Below are positions 37,168-45,909 of a DNA stretch of 64,000 nucleotides, in pieces. Within the stretch, counting starts at the first letter, position 1; every line of letters begins with the position of its first letter. A model generated the notes under the pieces. That model was not told where the DNA came from, searched no databases, and saw nothing but the letters and a program-made list of their open reading frames with translations. Origin of the DNA: Sphingomonas bisphenolicum (GTDB taxonomy: Bacteria > Pseudomonadota > Alphaproteobacteria > Sphingomonadales > Sphingomonadaceae); NCBI RefSeq assembly GCF_024349785.1, contig NZ_AP018817.1, positions 775,501 through 839,500 on the forward strand, read 5' to 3'. The position numbers and the translations under genes are program-made.

Positions 37168-38687
37168 TACGCGCCTTCGAGCAGTTTCTCGCGCTTGATC
37201 TTTTCCTGCCACACCAGCGGGGCGAGGCGGTGGACATTCTGCCCTTCGCTGTCGACCGCCACGGTCACCGGCATGTCCTGGACATCGAACTCGTAGATCG
37301 CCTCCATGCCCAGATCTTCGAAGCCGACGACCTTGGCGCCCTTGATCGCGCGCGCGACCAGATAGGCCGCGCCGCCGACCGCCATCAGATAGGCGCTCTT
37401 ATGCTTGGCGATGCTTTCCGTCGCCGCCACGCCGCGCTCGGCCTTGCCGACGCAGCCCAGCAGCCCCTGTTCCAGCATCATGTCCATGAAGCTGTCCATG
37501 CGGGTCGCGGTGGTCGGGCCGGCCGGGCCGACCACCTCGTCGCGCACCGGATCGACCGGGCCGACATAATAGATGACGCGGCCCTTGAAATCGACTGGCA
37601 GGCTCTCGCCCTTGGCCAGCATGTCCTTGATCCGCTTGTGCGCGGCGTCGCGGCCGGTCAGCATCTTGCCGTTCAGCAGCAGCCGGTCGCCATGTTTCCA
37701 GCTCTGCACGATTTCGGGCGTCAGCGTGTTGAGATCGACGCTGATCGCTTCCTTGCTCGGCTTCCAGTCGACCTGCGGCCATTGCGAAATCCTGGGCGCT
37801 TCCAGATAGGCCGGGCCGGAGCCGTCCAGCGTGAAATGGGCGTGGCGGGTGGCAGCGCAATTGGGGATCATCGCCACCGGCTTGCCCGCCGCATGGCAGG
37901 GATAGTCGTAAATCTTGACGTCCAGGATGGTGGACAGGCCGCCCAGGCCCTGCGCGCCGATGCCCAGCGCATTGACCTTGTCGAAAATCTCGATCCGCAT
38001 CTCCTCGATCTTGTTCTGCGGCCCGCGGAGCTTGAGTTCGCCCATGTCGATGGGCTCCATCAGGCTTTCCTTGGCCAGCGCTACCGCCTTTTCCGCGGTG
38101 CCGCCGATGCCGATGCCCAACATGCCGGGCGGGCACCAGCCCGCGCCCATCTGCGGGATCATCTCCAGCACCCAGTCGACGATCGAATCGCTGGGGTTCA
38201 TCATCTTGAACTTGGTCTTGTTCTCCGAGCCGCCGCCCTTGGCCGCCACGTCTACCGTCACTGTGTTCCCCGGCACCATTTCCACGTTCAGCACGCAGGG
38301 CGTATTGTCCTTGGTATTCTGGCGGGCGAAGGCCGGATCGCGCAGGATGGAGGCGCGCAGGCGGTTTTCGGGGTTCAGATAGGCCTTGCGCACGCCGTCA
38401 TCGACGATGTCCTGCATGGAACGGCTATTGTCGTCCAGGCGGCAGTCCATACCCCATTTGATGAAGATGTTGACGATGCCGGTGTCCTGGCAGATCGGGC
38501 GATGCCCCTCCGCGCACATGCGGCTGTTGGTCAGGATCTGCGCGATCGCGTCCTTGGCCGCCGGATTGGCTTCGGCGTCATAGGCTTTGCCCAGCGCGCG
38601 GATATAATCCATCGGATGATAATAGCTGATGAATTGGAGCGCGTCGGCGACGCTCTCGATCAGGTCGGCGGTTTTGATGAGCGTCAT
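37167..38687 (-). CDS. fumA: Fumarate hydratase, class I (iron-sulfur)
   Basis: Interconverts fumarate and malate in the TCA cycle using a labile 4Fe-4S cluster. 506 residues, the single-chain class I form. Cysteines of the cluster appear in RPICQDTG, in WCPPGMLGIG or IPNCAATRH, and in the C-terminal GLLGCVGKAERG region; other markers are GGGSENKTKFKM, HKRIKDMLAKGESLPVDFKG and VGPAGPTTATRMDSFMDMML. Class I enzymes are oxygen- and iron-sensitive; a class II fumC may exist elsewhere. Confidence 0.96.
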   Translation of the reverse strand: MTLIKTADLIESVADALQFISYYHPMDYIRALGKAYDAEANPAAKDAIAQILTNSRMCAEGHRPICQDTGIVNIFIKWGMDCRLDDNSRSMQDIVDDGVRKAYLNPENRLRASILRDPAFARQNTKDNTPCVLNVEMVPGNTVTVDVAAKGGGSENKTKFKMMNPSDSIVDWVLEMIPQMGAGWCPPGMLGIGIGGTAEKAVALAKESLMEPIDMGELKLRGPQNKIEEMRIEIFDKVNALGIGAQGLGGLSTILDVKIYDYPCHAAGKPVAMIPNCAATRHAHFTLDGSGPAYLEAPRISQWPQVDWKPSKEAISVDLNTLTPEIVQSWKHGDRLLLNGKMLTGRDAAHKRIKDMLAKGESLPVDFKGRVIYYVGPVDPVRDEVVGPAGPTTATRMDSFMDMMLEQGLLGCVGKAERGVAATESIAKHKSAYLMAVGGAAYLVARAIKGAKVVGFEDLGMEAIYEFDVQDMPVTVAVDSEGQNVHRLAPLVWQEKIKREKLLEGA

Positions 38688-38776
38688 CTACCCTGGTCCT
38701 TATGTGCGGCCAGCCTCTGCACGGCCGGTCCCTGCAAGGGGCAGCGGCTAGTGCGTAATCGGCCCCAAGTCCAGCA

Positions 38777-39421
38777 TCAGCCGTCCGCAAAGGGGAAGAG
38801 GTGCCACCAGGGCTGCTTCTCCTCCAGCACGCGGGCGACGCTCGGTCGCGCCCCCAGCCGCGCCAGATAGGCCGCCAGCCCCGGAAAGTCCGGCGTTAGC
38901 GGCACGATCCTGTCGACGTAGAACAGCGCCGGGGCGGCGGCGCAGTCGGCCAGGGTGAAGGCTTCGCCCACCGCCCAGCGCCGCCCGGCCATTCGCGCCT
39001 CGATCAGCGCATAGGCCTTGGCCAGCAAATCGCGTGCCTGCGTCACGCCCAACGAGTCGCGCTGTTCTTCGGGCCGCAGCCGGTCGGCCACGATCGCCTG
39101 CATCGGCGCCATCACATAATTGTCGAACAATCGATCCATCAGCCGCACCTCCAGCGCCGCATCGGGATCGGCGGGGATGGGGCGAAAGGTGCCGGCTTCA
39201 TGCTGGGCGAGATATTCGATGATGACGCTCGCCTCGCCGATCGTGGCGTTCCTGGCCGGATCGTGCAGCAGCGGGAATTTGCCGATCGGCCACAGCGCCA
39301 TCCACTCCTGCGCGACCTCTCCATCCTCCAGCATCCGGCCCGCAAAGGGCGCGCCATTTTCGTAGAAGGCGATCAGCACCTTCCAGCAATAGGAGGAGAG
39401 GGGGTGGTAATAGAGAATCAT
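38777..39421 (-). CDS. Glutathione S-transferase family protein
   Basis: 214 residues from ATG 39421, with GGAGGA six bases upstream; the longer frame to 39502 is not supported. N-terminal thioredoxin-like domain (MILYYHPLSSYCWKVLIAFY, then PIGKFPLLHDPA with the cis-proline and EASVIIEYLAQH), C-terminal helical domain with FTLADCAAAPALFYVD. The residue at the usual Ser/Cys/Tyr position is in PLSSYCWK. Substrate unknown. Same strand as fumarase, 89 bp away. Confidence 0.92.
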   Translation of the reverse strand: MILYYHPLSSYCWKVLIAFYENGAPFAGRMLEDGEVAQEWMALWPIGKFPLLHDPARNATIGEASVIIEYLAQHEAGTFRPIPADPDAALEVRLMDRLFDNYVMAPMQAIVADRLRPEEQRDSLGVTQARDLLAKAYALIEARMAGRRWAVGEAFTLADCAAAPALFYVDRIVPLTPDFPGLAAYLARLGARPSVARVLEEKQPWWHLFPFADG

Positions 39422-39922
39422 CGAACATCCTCCGCACATCCGCAGCATCCTGCGCATCTGGCCATATCCGGCATAGCGCGCCCCGGCCATGACGGGCGGC
39501 ATTGGCGATCGAGGGTCGCAACCCTTTAGACCTTCGTCTCAATTTGGCTGACAAGCGAAATTTATTTTTCAGCCTGCATATCTCTCTTGCCTTTTTTGGG
39601 GGCAAGGCAAGTCCATGCGTCGCCCGCGCGCCAGGCGGTGAAATGACTCCGATCGGCGACGAACCGAGTCTTTCAATTGTCATTTACCCTCTTGCGCCTG
39701 CAACCGGCTATGGCACTATCTGTGGTATCGGGTTAACGGGGGTTACCCAACAGATTGTGATTGCGTCGCTGGCAGATTTTCCGGTGCGGGGGGATTTTTG
39801 TCCCTGCGATTGCTCGGTTGGGCCCTTTTCCGTCCCCGGAGTGGTGCGGTTCATGCTAGGATGCGCGGCTTGTCGCGACCCGCTTGACCGAGTCGAACGG
39901 AACAGGAACATCGGGGGCTCGC
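39422..39922. other. 501-bp intergenic region before nrdA
   Basis: No convincing gene on either strand. Two GANTC sites (around 39644 and 39668) could be CcrM methylation targets, which in Caulobacter mark cell-cycle genes. A GGGTTAACGGGGGTTACCC near-palindrome lies around 39731, and a CTTGCC/GGCAAG hairpin at 39586-39606. A long leader with such sites fits cell-cycle control of ribonucleotide reductase, but no site is a full match to NrdR or CtrA consensus. Confidence 0.45.
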
Positions 39923-41863
39923 ATGGATTTTCGGGATAGTGGACAAGGTGCTGGCGACGTGGCGACTGTGATGGACGATCTTTTGGATGATATGAAGGCG
40001 CAGGCCTCGGCCGCGCCCGTGGAAACGCGGGCGGAGCCGGAGGTGCTGACCTCCTCGACCGTGCAGGCGCGGCGCTTCGCCGTCACGACCGATCCGTCGC
40101 GCGACGCGCTGCTGACGGAGTTCGGCAAGGACACGCTGAACGACCGATATCTGCTGCCTGGCGAATCCTATCAGGATCTCTTCGCCCGCGTCGCCGCCGC
40201 TTATGCCGACGACGCCGCGCATGCCCAGCGCGTCTATGATTATATTTCGCGCCTCTGGTTCATGCCCGCGACGCCGGTCCTGTCGAACGGCGGCACCGGG
40301 CGCGGCCTGCCGATCAGCTGCTATCTCAACAGCGTGGACGACAGCCTGGAAGGCATCGTCAACACCTGGAACGAGAATGTCTGGCTCGCGTCGCGCGGCG
40401 GCGGCATCGGCACCTATTGGGGCAATGTGCGCGGCATCGGCGAACCGGTCGGTTTGAACGGCAAGACCAGCGGCATCATTCCCTTCGTTCGGGTGATGGA
40501 TTCGCTGACCCTCGCGATTTCGCAGGGTTCGCTGCGCCGTGGCTCTGCCGCCTGCTATCTCGACGTCTCCCACCCGGAGATCGAGGAGTTTCTGGAAATC
40601 CGCAAGACCAGCGGCGACTTCAACCGGAAGGCGCTGAACCTGCATCATGGCGTGCTGCTGACCGACGAGTTCATGGAAGCGGTGCGCGACGGTGCGGACT
40701 TCCATCTGCGCAGCCCCAAGGATCAGTCGATCCGCGGCACGGTCAATGCCCGCGCCCTGTTCCAGAAGCTTGTCGAGGTACGGCTGGCCACCGGCGAGCC
40801 CTATATCGTGTTCAACGACACGGTGAACCGCATGATGCCCAAACATCATCGCGATCTGGGGCTGAAGGTATCGACCTCCAACCTCTGCTCGGAAATCACG
40901 CTGCCCACCGGTCGCGACCATCTGGGCAATGATCGCACGGCGGTCTGCTGCCTGTCGTCGATGAACCTGGAAACCTGGGACGAGTGGAAGGATCATCCGA
41001 CCTTCGCCGAGGATATCATGCGCTTCCTCGACAATGTGTTGCAGGATTATATCGACCGCGCCCCGCCCGAAATGGCGCGCGCCAAATATAGCGCGATGCG
41101 CGAACGCTCGGTGGGTCTGGGCGTCATGGGCTTCCACAGCTTCCTCCAGGCGCGTGGGCTTCCCTTCGAAGGCGCCATGGCCAAGTCGTGGAACCTGCGC
41201 ATCTTCAAGCATATCAACGCTCAGGTGAACGAAGCGTCGATGATGCTGGCGCAGGAACGCGGCCCGTGCCCCGACGCCGCCGATCAGGGCGTGATGGAGC
41301 GCTTTTCCTGCAAGATGGCGATCGCGCCGACCGCGTCGATTTCCATCATCTGCGGCGGCACGTCGGCCTGTATCGAACCGATCCCGGCGAACATCTACAC
41401 CCACAAGACGCTGTCGGGCAGCTTCTCGATCAAGAATCCCTATCTGGAAAAGCTGCTGGTCGCCAAGGCGAAGGACAGCAGCGCGGTGTGGAACTCGATC
41501 CTGGAGAAGGGCGGCTCGGTCCAGCATCTCGACTTCCTGAGCCAGGAAGAAAAGGACACGTTCAAGACCAGCTTCGAAATCGACCAGCGCTGGCTGCTCG
41601 AACTGGCCGCCGACCGCACGCCCTATATCGACCAGGCGCAGTCGCTGAACCTGTTCATCCCGGCCGATGTGGAAAAATGGGATCTGCTCATGCTCCACTT
41701 CCGCGCCTGGGAATTGGGCATCAAGTCGCTCTACTATCTGCGGTCGAAATCGGTCCAGCGCGCGGGCTTCGCCGGCGGCGTGGAGGCCGACAATACGATC
41801 GACGCACCCAAGTTCGAAATCGGCGAGACCACCGACTATGACGAGTGCCTCGCCTGTCAATAA
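39923..41863 (+). CDS. nrdA: Ribonucleoside-diphosphate reductase, class Ia, alpha subunit
   Basis: Reduces ribonucleotides to deoxyribonucleotides with the NrdB radical subunit. 646 residues from ATG 39923; an earlier Met at 39884 extends into the spacer. The redox cysteines are in LPISCYLN and VCCLSSMN, the thiyl cysteine in TSNLCSEITLP, the radical-transfer tyrosines in SLYYLRS, and the shuttle pair in the C-terminal CLACQ. No full N-terminal ATP-cone domain is evident, so dATP activity control may be absent. nrdB follows but is separated by an antisense DUF2171 gene. Confidence 0.96.
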   Translation: MDFRDSGQGAGDVATVMDDLLDDMKAQASAAPVETRAEPEVLTSSTVQARRFAVTTDPSRDALLTEFGKDTLNDRYLLPGESYQDLFARVAAAYADDAAHAQRVYDYISRLWFMPATPVLSNGGTGRGLPISCYLNSVDDSLEGIVNTWNENVWLASRGGGIGTYWGNVRGIGEPVGLNGKTSGIIPFVRVMDSLTLAISQGSLRRGSAACYLDVSHPEIEEFLEIRKTSGDFNRKALNLHHGVLLTDEFMEAVRDGADFHLRSPKDQSIRGTVNARALFQKLVEVRLATGEPYIVFNDTVNRMMPKHHRDLGLKVSTSNLCSEITLPTGRDHLGNDRTAVCCLSSMNLETWDEWKDHPTFAEDIMRFLDNVLQDYIDRAPPEMARAKYSAMRERSVGLGVMGFHSFLQARGLPFEGAMAKSWNLRIFKHINAQVNEASMMLAQERGPCPDAADQGVMERFSCKMAIAPTASISIICGGTSACIEPIPANIYTHKTLSGSFSIKNPYLEKLLVAKAKDSSAVWNSILEKGGSVQHLDFLSQEEKDTFKTSFEIDQRWLLELAADRTPYIDQAQSLNLFIPADVEKWDLLMLHFRAWELGIKSLYYLRSKSVQRAGFAGGVEADNTIDAPKFEIGETTDYDECLACQ

Positions 41864-41875
41864 GGGTTTGACGCC

Positions 41876-41903
41876 GGGCGCGACGGCCTATGCCGCCGCG
41901 CCC
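41876..41903. terminator. Bidirectional hairpin between nrdA and the DUF2171 gene
   Basis: Twelve-base arms (41876-41887, 41892-41903) pair with one internal mismatch around a 4-nt loop. It separates the convergent ends of nrdA and the DUF2171 gene; no T-tract. Confidence 0.6.
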
Positions 41904-41909
41904 GCGCAT

Positions 41910-42155
41910 TCAGGCTTCTTCTTCGAACGTCACCGCGACGTCGGCATTGGCGGAAAGCCGCACCGTGCCGTCATCCTCGACTGCCGCGATCAGGCCCTGG
42001 CTGATATAATGATGATGCCCCTTATGGCTGCCTTCCCCGCTGTCCTTCTTGGTCAGCTTGATCCGGTCACCGTCCATATGGTCGACGGTGCCGACATGGA
42101 CGCCATCGGCGCCGATCACTTCGGCATGTTCCTGAATGCTGCTGAGGTCGACCAT
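41910..42155 (-). CDS. DUF2171 domain protein
   Basis: 81 residues from ATG 42155, with AGGAG seven bases upstream; the long open frame further upstream is antisense to nrdB. The sequence IQEHAEVIGADGVHVGTVDH, then GDRIKLTKKD and HHHYISQGLIAAVEDDGTVR is the DUF2171 (PRC-barrel-like) pattern. Function unknown; relatives are often stress associated. It is inserted in opposite orientation between nrdA and nrdB and shares the spacer with the nrdB promoter. Confidence 0.85.
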   Translation of the reverse strand: MVDLSSIQEHAEVIGADGVHVGTVDHMDGDRIKLTKKDSGEGSHKGHHHYISQGLIAAVEDDGTVRLSANADVAVTFEEEA

Positions 42156-42257
42156 GATATTTCTCCTGTGCGGGGGGTAGCGACGTCTCAACGTCCCGTC
42201 CCCGCCCGGGTTGCAACCGCCCTTCATTCGTAACGATTTCGCCCGGAGTTCCGTCCC

Positions 42258-43310
42258 ATGCCTCTTCTCCAAGCCTCCAAGGTGTACAAGCCCTTCGAAT
42301 ATCCCTGGGCCTATGAATATTGGAAGCGCCAGCAGCAGCTGCACTGGCTGCCCGAGGAAGTGCCTTTGGGTGAGGATTGCCGCGACTGGGCGCAGAAGCT
42401 GTCCGATCATGAGCGCAACCTGCTGACGCAGATTTTCCGCTTCTTCACCCAGGCCGACGTGGAAGTGCAGGATTGCTACCACGAAAAATATGGCCGCGTG
42501 TTCAAGCCGACCGAGGTCAAGATGATGCTGACCGCGTTCAGCAACATGGAAACCGTCCACATCGCCGCCTACTCGCATCTGCTCGACACGATCGGGATGC
42601 CCGAAAGCGAATATAGCGCCTTCATGCAGTATAAGGAGATGAAGGACAAACACGACTATCTGCAACAGTTCGGCGTCGACACGGACGAGGATATCGCCCG
42701 CACGCTCGCCATGTTCGGCGGCTTTACCGAAGGCTTGCAGCTCTTCGCCTCCTTCGCGATGCTGATGAACTTCCCGCGCTTCAACAAGATGAAGGGGATG
42801 GGCCAGATCGTCACCTGGTCGATCCGCGACGAAACGCTCCATTGCGAAGGCATCATCAAGCTGTTCCACGCCTTCTGCGCGGAACGCAACTGCCTGACCC
42901 CGGCGGTCAAGGACGACATCATGGACATGTGCCAGAAGACGGTGCGGATCGAGGATGCGTTCGTCGATCTGGTCTTCGAAATGGGTCCGGTGCCCGGCAT
43001 GACGCCCAAGGACATCAAGAAATATGTCCGCTATATCGCCGACTGGCGCCTGGGCCAGCTGGGTTTGAAGCCCATCTACATGATCGACGAGCATCCGCTC
43101 CCCTGGCTCGCCCCGATGCTGAACGGCGTGGAGCACGCCAACTTCTTCGAAACCCGCGCGACCGAATATTCGAAGGGCGCGACGCGCGGCCAGTGGAACG
43201 ACGTCTGGGACGCCTTCGACCGTCGTCAGAAGATCAAGGGCAGCGACGCGGCCAACACCGACGACACCGACCCGGACATGTTCAAGGCGGCGGGCATCGC
43301 GGCGGAGTGA
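42258..43310 (+). CDS. nrdB: Ribonucleoside-diphosphate reductase, class Ia, beta subunit
   Basis: Ferritin-like subunit that houses the diiron-tyrosyl radical cofactor. 350 residues. Iron ligands and radical site are visible: D in FFTQADVEVQ, E-x2-H-x3-Y in ETVHIAAYSH (with the tyrosine present), E in FGGFTEGLQLF, and RDETLHCEG. The C-terminus (PDMFKAAGIAAE) is the NrdA-binding tail. Start ATG 42258 with CGGAG upstream. It has its own spacer because of the intervening antisense gene. Confidence 0.96.
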   Translation: MPLLQASKVYKPFEYPWAYEYWKRQQQLHWLPEEVPLGEDCRDWAQKLSDHERNLLTQIFRFFTQADVEVQDCYHEKYGRVFKPTEVKMMLTAFSNMETVHIAAYSHLLDTIGMPESEYSAFMQYKEMKDKHDYLQQFGVDTDEDIARTLAMFGGFTEGLQLFASFAMLMNFPRFNKMKGMGQIVTWSIRDETLHCEGIIKLFHAFCAERNCLTPAVKDDIMDMCQKTVRIEDAFVDLVFEMGPVPGMTPKDIKKYVRYIADWRLGQLGLKPIYMIDEHPLPWLAPMLNGVEHANFFETRATEYSKGATRGQWNDVWDAFDRRQKIKGSDAANTDDTDPDMFKAAGIAAE

Positions 43311-43319
43311 CAATGATCG

Positions 43320-43350
43320 AAGGTGGCGCCTGCGATGGCGCCACCTTTAC
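43320..43350 (+). terminator. Terminator of nrdB
   Basis: AAGGTGGCGCC (43320-43330) and GGCGCCACCTT (43337-43347) form a perfect 11-bp stem with a 6-nt loop, followed by T, 10 bp after the nrdB stop. Confidence 0.8.
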
Positions 43351-43445
43351 GCTTCCAATATGCCTTCGACGGCGGGAACCGTGCTTTGCGTCCATAACGG
43401 ACCCATCTCGCGCCAAAACGGCGCGAATCGCTTTATGCTCGCCCC

Positions 43446-43712
43446 ATGACCGAGCCAGCCCCGCCCCCTCACACATCCCGCCATCACAGCTATATCTGCA
43501 ATGTCTGCGGCAGCGACCATGTCACGCGCGACGCTTGGGCGGCGTGGGACATGGCGGCGCAGCATTGGGTGCTGGAGGTCGTCTTCGACCAGTGCTGGTG
43601 TCATCGCTGCATGAGCGCCACGCGGCTCGACCGGGTCGTGCTGACCAGCCCGATCACCTTTGCCGCCCCCGATCCCGCAAAGGACCGCGTCGCCGGGGTG
43701 AAGCTTCCTTAA
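43446..43712 (+). CDS. Conserved small zinc-ribbon protein
   Basis: 88 residues. CNVCGSDHVTRDAWAAWD and a second pair CWCHRC form a plausible zinc ribbon; the middle is AQHWVLEVVFDQ. The pattern CxVCGSDxVTRDAWAxWD occurs in many small alphaproteobacterial proteins with no assigned role. Cytoplasmic. It is followed 15 bp later by a small membrane protein gene on the same strand. Confidence 0.8.
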   Translation: MTEPAPPPHTSRHHSYICNVCGSDHVTRDAWAAWDMAAQHWVLEVVFDQCWCHRCMSATRLDRVVLTSPITFAAPDPAKDRVAGVKLP

Positions 43713-43727
43713 CCCCGCTCGCTTATC

Positions 43728-43928
43728 ATGCGCGCCATGTTCTTCGGCGTCCGCCTCCGCTCGATCTTCACCAGCCGCTGGTTCGCGCTGCTCTGGGCGC
43801 TGCTGGTGATCCTGACCGCCATCCAGTTCGTCGGCTCCGGCGACGACAGTCCCGGCGCGCAGGACGACAACGCTGCCGCCGACGGCCTCACCAACGACCA
43901 GCGCGCCGCCCTCGCCAACGCGCTCTGA
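43728..43928 (+). CDS. Small single-pass membrane protein
   Basis: 66 residues (ATG 43728, or 43737 in frame). Basic N-terminus, one transmembrane helix SRWFALLWALLVILTAIQFV (about 16-35), then an acidic tail with QDDNAAADGLTNDQRAAL. No family recognised. It may share a transcript with the zinc-ribbon gene just upstream. Confidence 0.65.
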   Translation: MRAMFFGVRLRSIFTSRWFALLWALLVILTAIQFVGSGDDSPGAQDDNAAADGLTNDQRAALANAL

Positions 43929-44230
43929 CGCCGTTGGCGCCCTGGGCGCATCCGGCCGATCCCGTCCGCGCTGTCCTACATGCCGCCGCTACGCTATGCT
44001 CTGCCCGTTCCTTCGCATCGTCAGACCGCATCCCGCCGTGCGAGGGGGAAATCGTCCTGCAAAAAACTTCCCATGGTCGACAGGCATGAAATTCCGGAAG
44101 TTCCGGTCGCCCGCGCCGCTCCTTACGCCCCTGTCCCCCGACTGAACGACGCGTTTTGTTCCGTTCATGCAACATCCCCTAATCTCGCGGGTTCTACCGC
44201 CACGATACCCAGAGGGAAGGAGTCCCACCC
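43929..44230. other. 302-bp intergenic region
   Basis: No convincing coding frame; the open frame seen there lacks a ribosome-binding site and has random-looking composition. It must hold the promoter of the following secreted protein gene. An imperfect palindrome GAAATTCCGGAAGTTCC lies around 44089-44105. I see no consensus promoter. Confidence 0.4.
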
Positions 44231-44845
44231 GTGAGATTTTCGTTGCACAAGGCCATCGCCGCCGTGTCGCTCGGCGCAATCGCCCTGACCGGCGTCGCCG
44301 CCACCCCGGCCTTCGCCCAGCCCGGCCAGCATAATCGCGAGCATCGCCAGGAACGGCGCGAGGATCGCCGCGAATTTCGCCAGGAAAAGCGCGAGGACCG
44401 TCGCGATTTCCGCCAGGATCGTCGCGCCGATCGTCGCGATTTCCGGCAGGATCGCCGGGAAGACCGCCGCGATTGGCACCAGGATCGCCGCGCGGACAAT
44501 CGTCGCGCCGACTATCGCCGTCCCGGCCGTCCGGTCTACAGCTATGACTGGAACCGTCCCGATCCGCGCTATGGTCGTTCCTATCGGCCCGACCGCTATT
44601 ATCGCACCGGCTACGCCCCGATCCGGGTCGATCGCCGCACCCGTATCTACCGTGGCTATGACGACCGCTATTATTGCCGCCGGTCGGACGGCACCACCGG
44701 TCTGATCGTGGGCGCAGCTCTGGGCGGCCTCCTCGGCAGCCAGATCGACCGTGGCCAGTCCAATGTCGCGGGCATCCTGATCGGCGGCGGCGCCGGCGCG
44801 CTGCTGGGTCGCGAGATCGACCGCGGCGGCGTCAACTGCCGCTAA
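44231..44845 (+). CDS. Secreted Arg/Asp-rich repeat protein with glycine-zipper 2TM domain
   Basis: 204 residues from GTG 44231, with GGAAGGAG eight bases upstream. A signal peptide (cleavage after AFA, about residue 29) is followed by an R/E/D/Q-rich tandem repeat (about 35-95) of units like EDRREFRQ and ADRRDFRQDR. A Tyr/Arg/Pro-rich stretch then precedes a C-terminal glycine-zipper domain (GLIVGAALGGLLGSQIDRG, VAGILIGGGAGALLG). The underlying DNA is a tandem array. The zipper suggests association with the outer membrane. Function unknown, similar proteins are common in sphingomonads. Confidence 0.85.
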   Translation: MRFSLHKAIAAVSLGAIALTGVAATPAFAQPGQHNREHRQERREDRREFRQEKREDRRDFRQDRRADRRDFRQDRREDRRDWHQDRRADNRRADYRRPGRPVYSYDWNRPDPRYGRSYRPDRYYRTGYAPIRVDRRTRIYRGYDDRYYCRRSDGTTGLIVGAALGGLLGSQIDRGQSNVAGILIGGGAGALLGREIDRGGVNCR

Positions 44846-44852
44846 GTCGGCA

Positions 44853-45374
44853 CTAGCACCAGGGGTGGCGGCTGCCATCCCAGCGTCGGGCCAGTCGATC
44901 GGCGACCAGTTGTTCGCCGATCGACTGGCCCCCGCGCGTTACCAACCGCAAGGCCCGGCCATAGCGGTCGCTGTCGCGATCGCCGCTTTCCAGCGAGAAA
45001 GCCCCTTCATTCATCAGCGCCTGCAATCGCCGTGTCGCACGCGCGCCCAGTTCGCCCTCCGCCAGGCAGCGCGGGCCATGGGTTTCGGGCGTGTCGATGT
45101 CGGCGATGCGATATTTCTCGCCGCGGAACCAGAATGTGTCGCCATCGACAACGCAATTGGTCCCGCCGCCGCTATGGCAGAAGGCGAAATCGGCCCGCAG
45201 GCCGTCGGCCGCAACCTCCGGCGCTGGCGCAGCGATCGGAGGCAGGTCGATCCGCGCGATCCAGTCCGGCCCATACCAGCCAAGCAGCAAGCCCAGGCAC
45301 AGCATATAGAGAAGCGCCGGCCCGCTAAATCCCAACCGGACCTGCCGGCCACGCGCATATTTCTGTCTCGCCAT
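44853..45374 (-). CDS. Staphylococcal-nuclease-like (thermonuclease) protein
   Basis: 173 residues from ATG 45374. A membrane anchor or signal (ALLYMLCLGLLLGWYGPDW, about 22-40) precedes the SNase fold: NCVVDGDTFWFRGEKYRIAD, IDTPETHGPRC with the calcium and catalytic Asp/Arg, LESGDRDSDRYGRALRLV with the second catalytic Arg, and GEQLVADRLARRW. It probably acts in the periplasm on nucleic acids. Convergent with the glycine-zipper gene, 7 bp apart. Confidence 0.9.
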   Translation of the reverse strand: MARQKYARGRQVRLGFSGPALLYMLCLGLLLGWYGPDWIARIDLPPIAAPAPEVAADGLRADFAFCHSGGGTNCVVDGDTFWFRGEKYRIADIDTPETHGPRCLAEGELGARATRRLQALMNEGAFSLESGDRDSDRYGRALRLVTRGGQSIGEQLVADRLARRWDGSRHPWC

Positions 45375-45549
45375 GCCCCGCTCTAGCGAGCGTCCGGCAA
45401 ACAGGGCGTTAAAGCCGATCCAGCTTTTCACCGATCCGGCGACGATCCGATTTGACGCCGGTCAACGCCATGGACCGGCGCACTATCATCCCGGCCGGGA
45501 TCATCCGAAACGGCGCTTAAAGGATGAACACCGTCGCCAGCGCCCAGCG

Positions 45550-45846
45550 CTATTCGTCCTCCTCGGTCGGCCCCATCTCATCTTCCTCATCGTCCATTTG
45601 CGGCTCGCCGGCATAGGCGTCCATGTCGATCCGGCCGGACCGGTCCATCTCGGTCATCTTGTCGACCAGATCGGGCACGTCGTCGGGGATGATCTGCGCC
45701 GGGTTGGCGCGCCCGCCATGTTCGCTTTCTTCGGCAAGGTCGGTGGAGCGCGCCCGCGCATCATCCGCGACATCCTGCGCCTGGGTGCCGGCCTCGGCCT
45801 GTTCCTTATTGTCTTCCAGTTCGCGGTCGGGGGTAGGGCGGTCCAT
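45550..45846 (-). CDS. Small acidic protein, probably stress induced
   Basis: 98 residues from ATG 45846, with AAGGAG seven bases upstream. Very hydrophilic: ADDARARSTDLAEESEHGG, IIPDDVPDLVDKMTEMDRSG and a C-terminal run of D and E. No domain or signal peptide. A GGAAC-N16-CGTT promoter sits about 40-63 bp upstream, suggesting EcfG control. Probably an intrinsically disordered stress protein; function unknown. Confidence 0.8.
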   Translation of the reverse strand: MDRPTPDRELEDNKEQAEAGTQAQDVADDARARSTDLAEESEHGGRANPAQIIPDDVPDLVDKMTEMDRSGRIDMDAYAGEPQMDDEEDEMGPTEEDE

Positions 45847-45884
45847 CGCATGTCTCCTTGGGGCCTGATGCCCGATCCTTCCCC

Positions 45885-45909
45885 AACGGCCTTGCGCGCC
45901 CGCCGTTCC
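45885..45909 (-). promoter_or_regulatory. Putative EcfG promoter of the small acidic protein
   Basis: Minus strand GGAAC (45909-45905), 16-bp spacer, CGTT (45888-45885): identical spacing to the promoter of the GlsB-type gene. Located upstream of the ATG at 45846. Confidence 0.6.

Noticed and set aside
39720-39760. CtrA-type TTAA-N7-TTAA box upstream of nrdA
   Set aside because: The closest match, TTAA-N6-TTAC, has wrong spacing and one wrong base.
39851-41860. Minus-strand 669-codon frame opposite nrdA
   Set aside because: Shadow of nrdA; composition shows no fold and no ribosome-binding site.
43313-43445. Small frame starting ATG 43313 after nrdB
   Set aside because: It lies on the nrdB terminator hairpin and shows no coding character.
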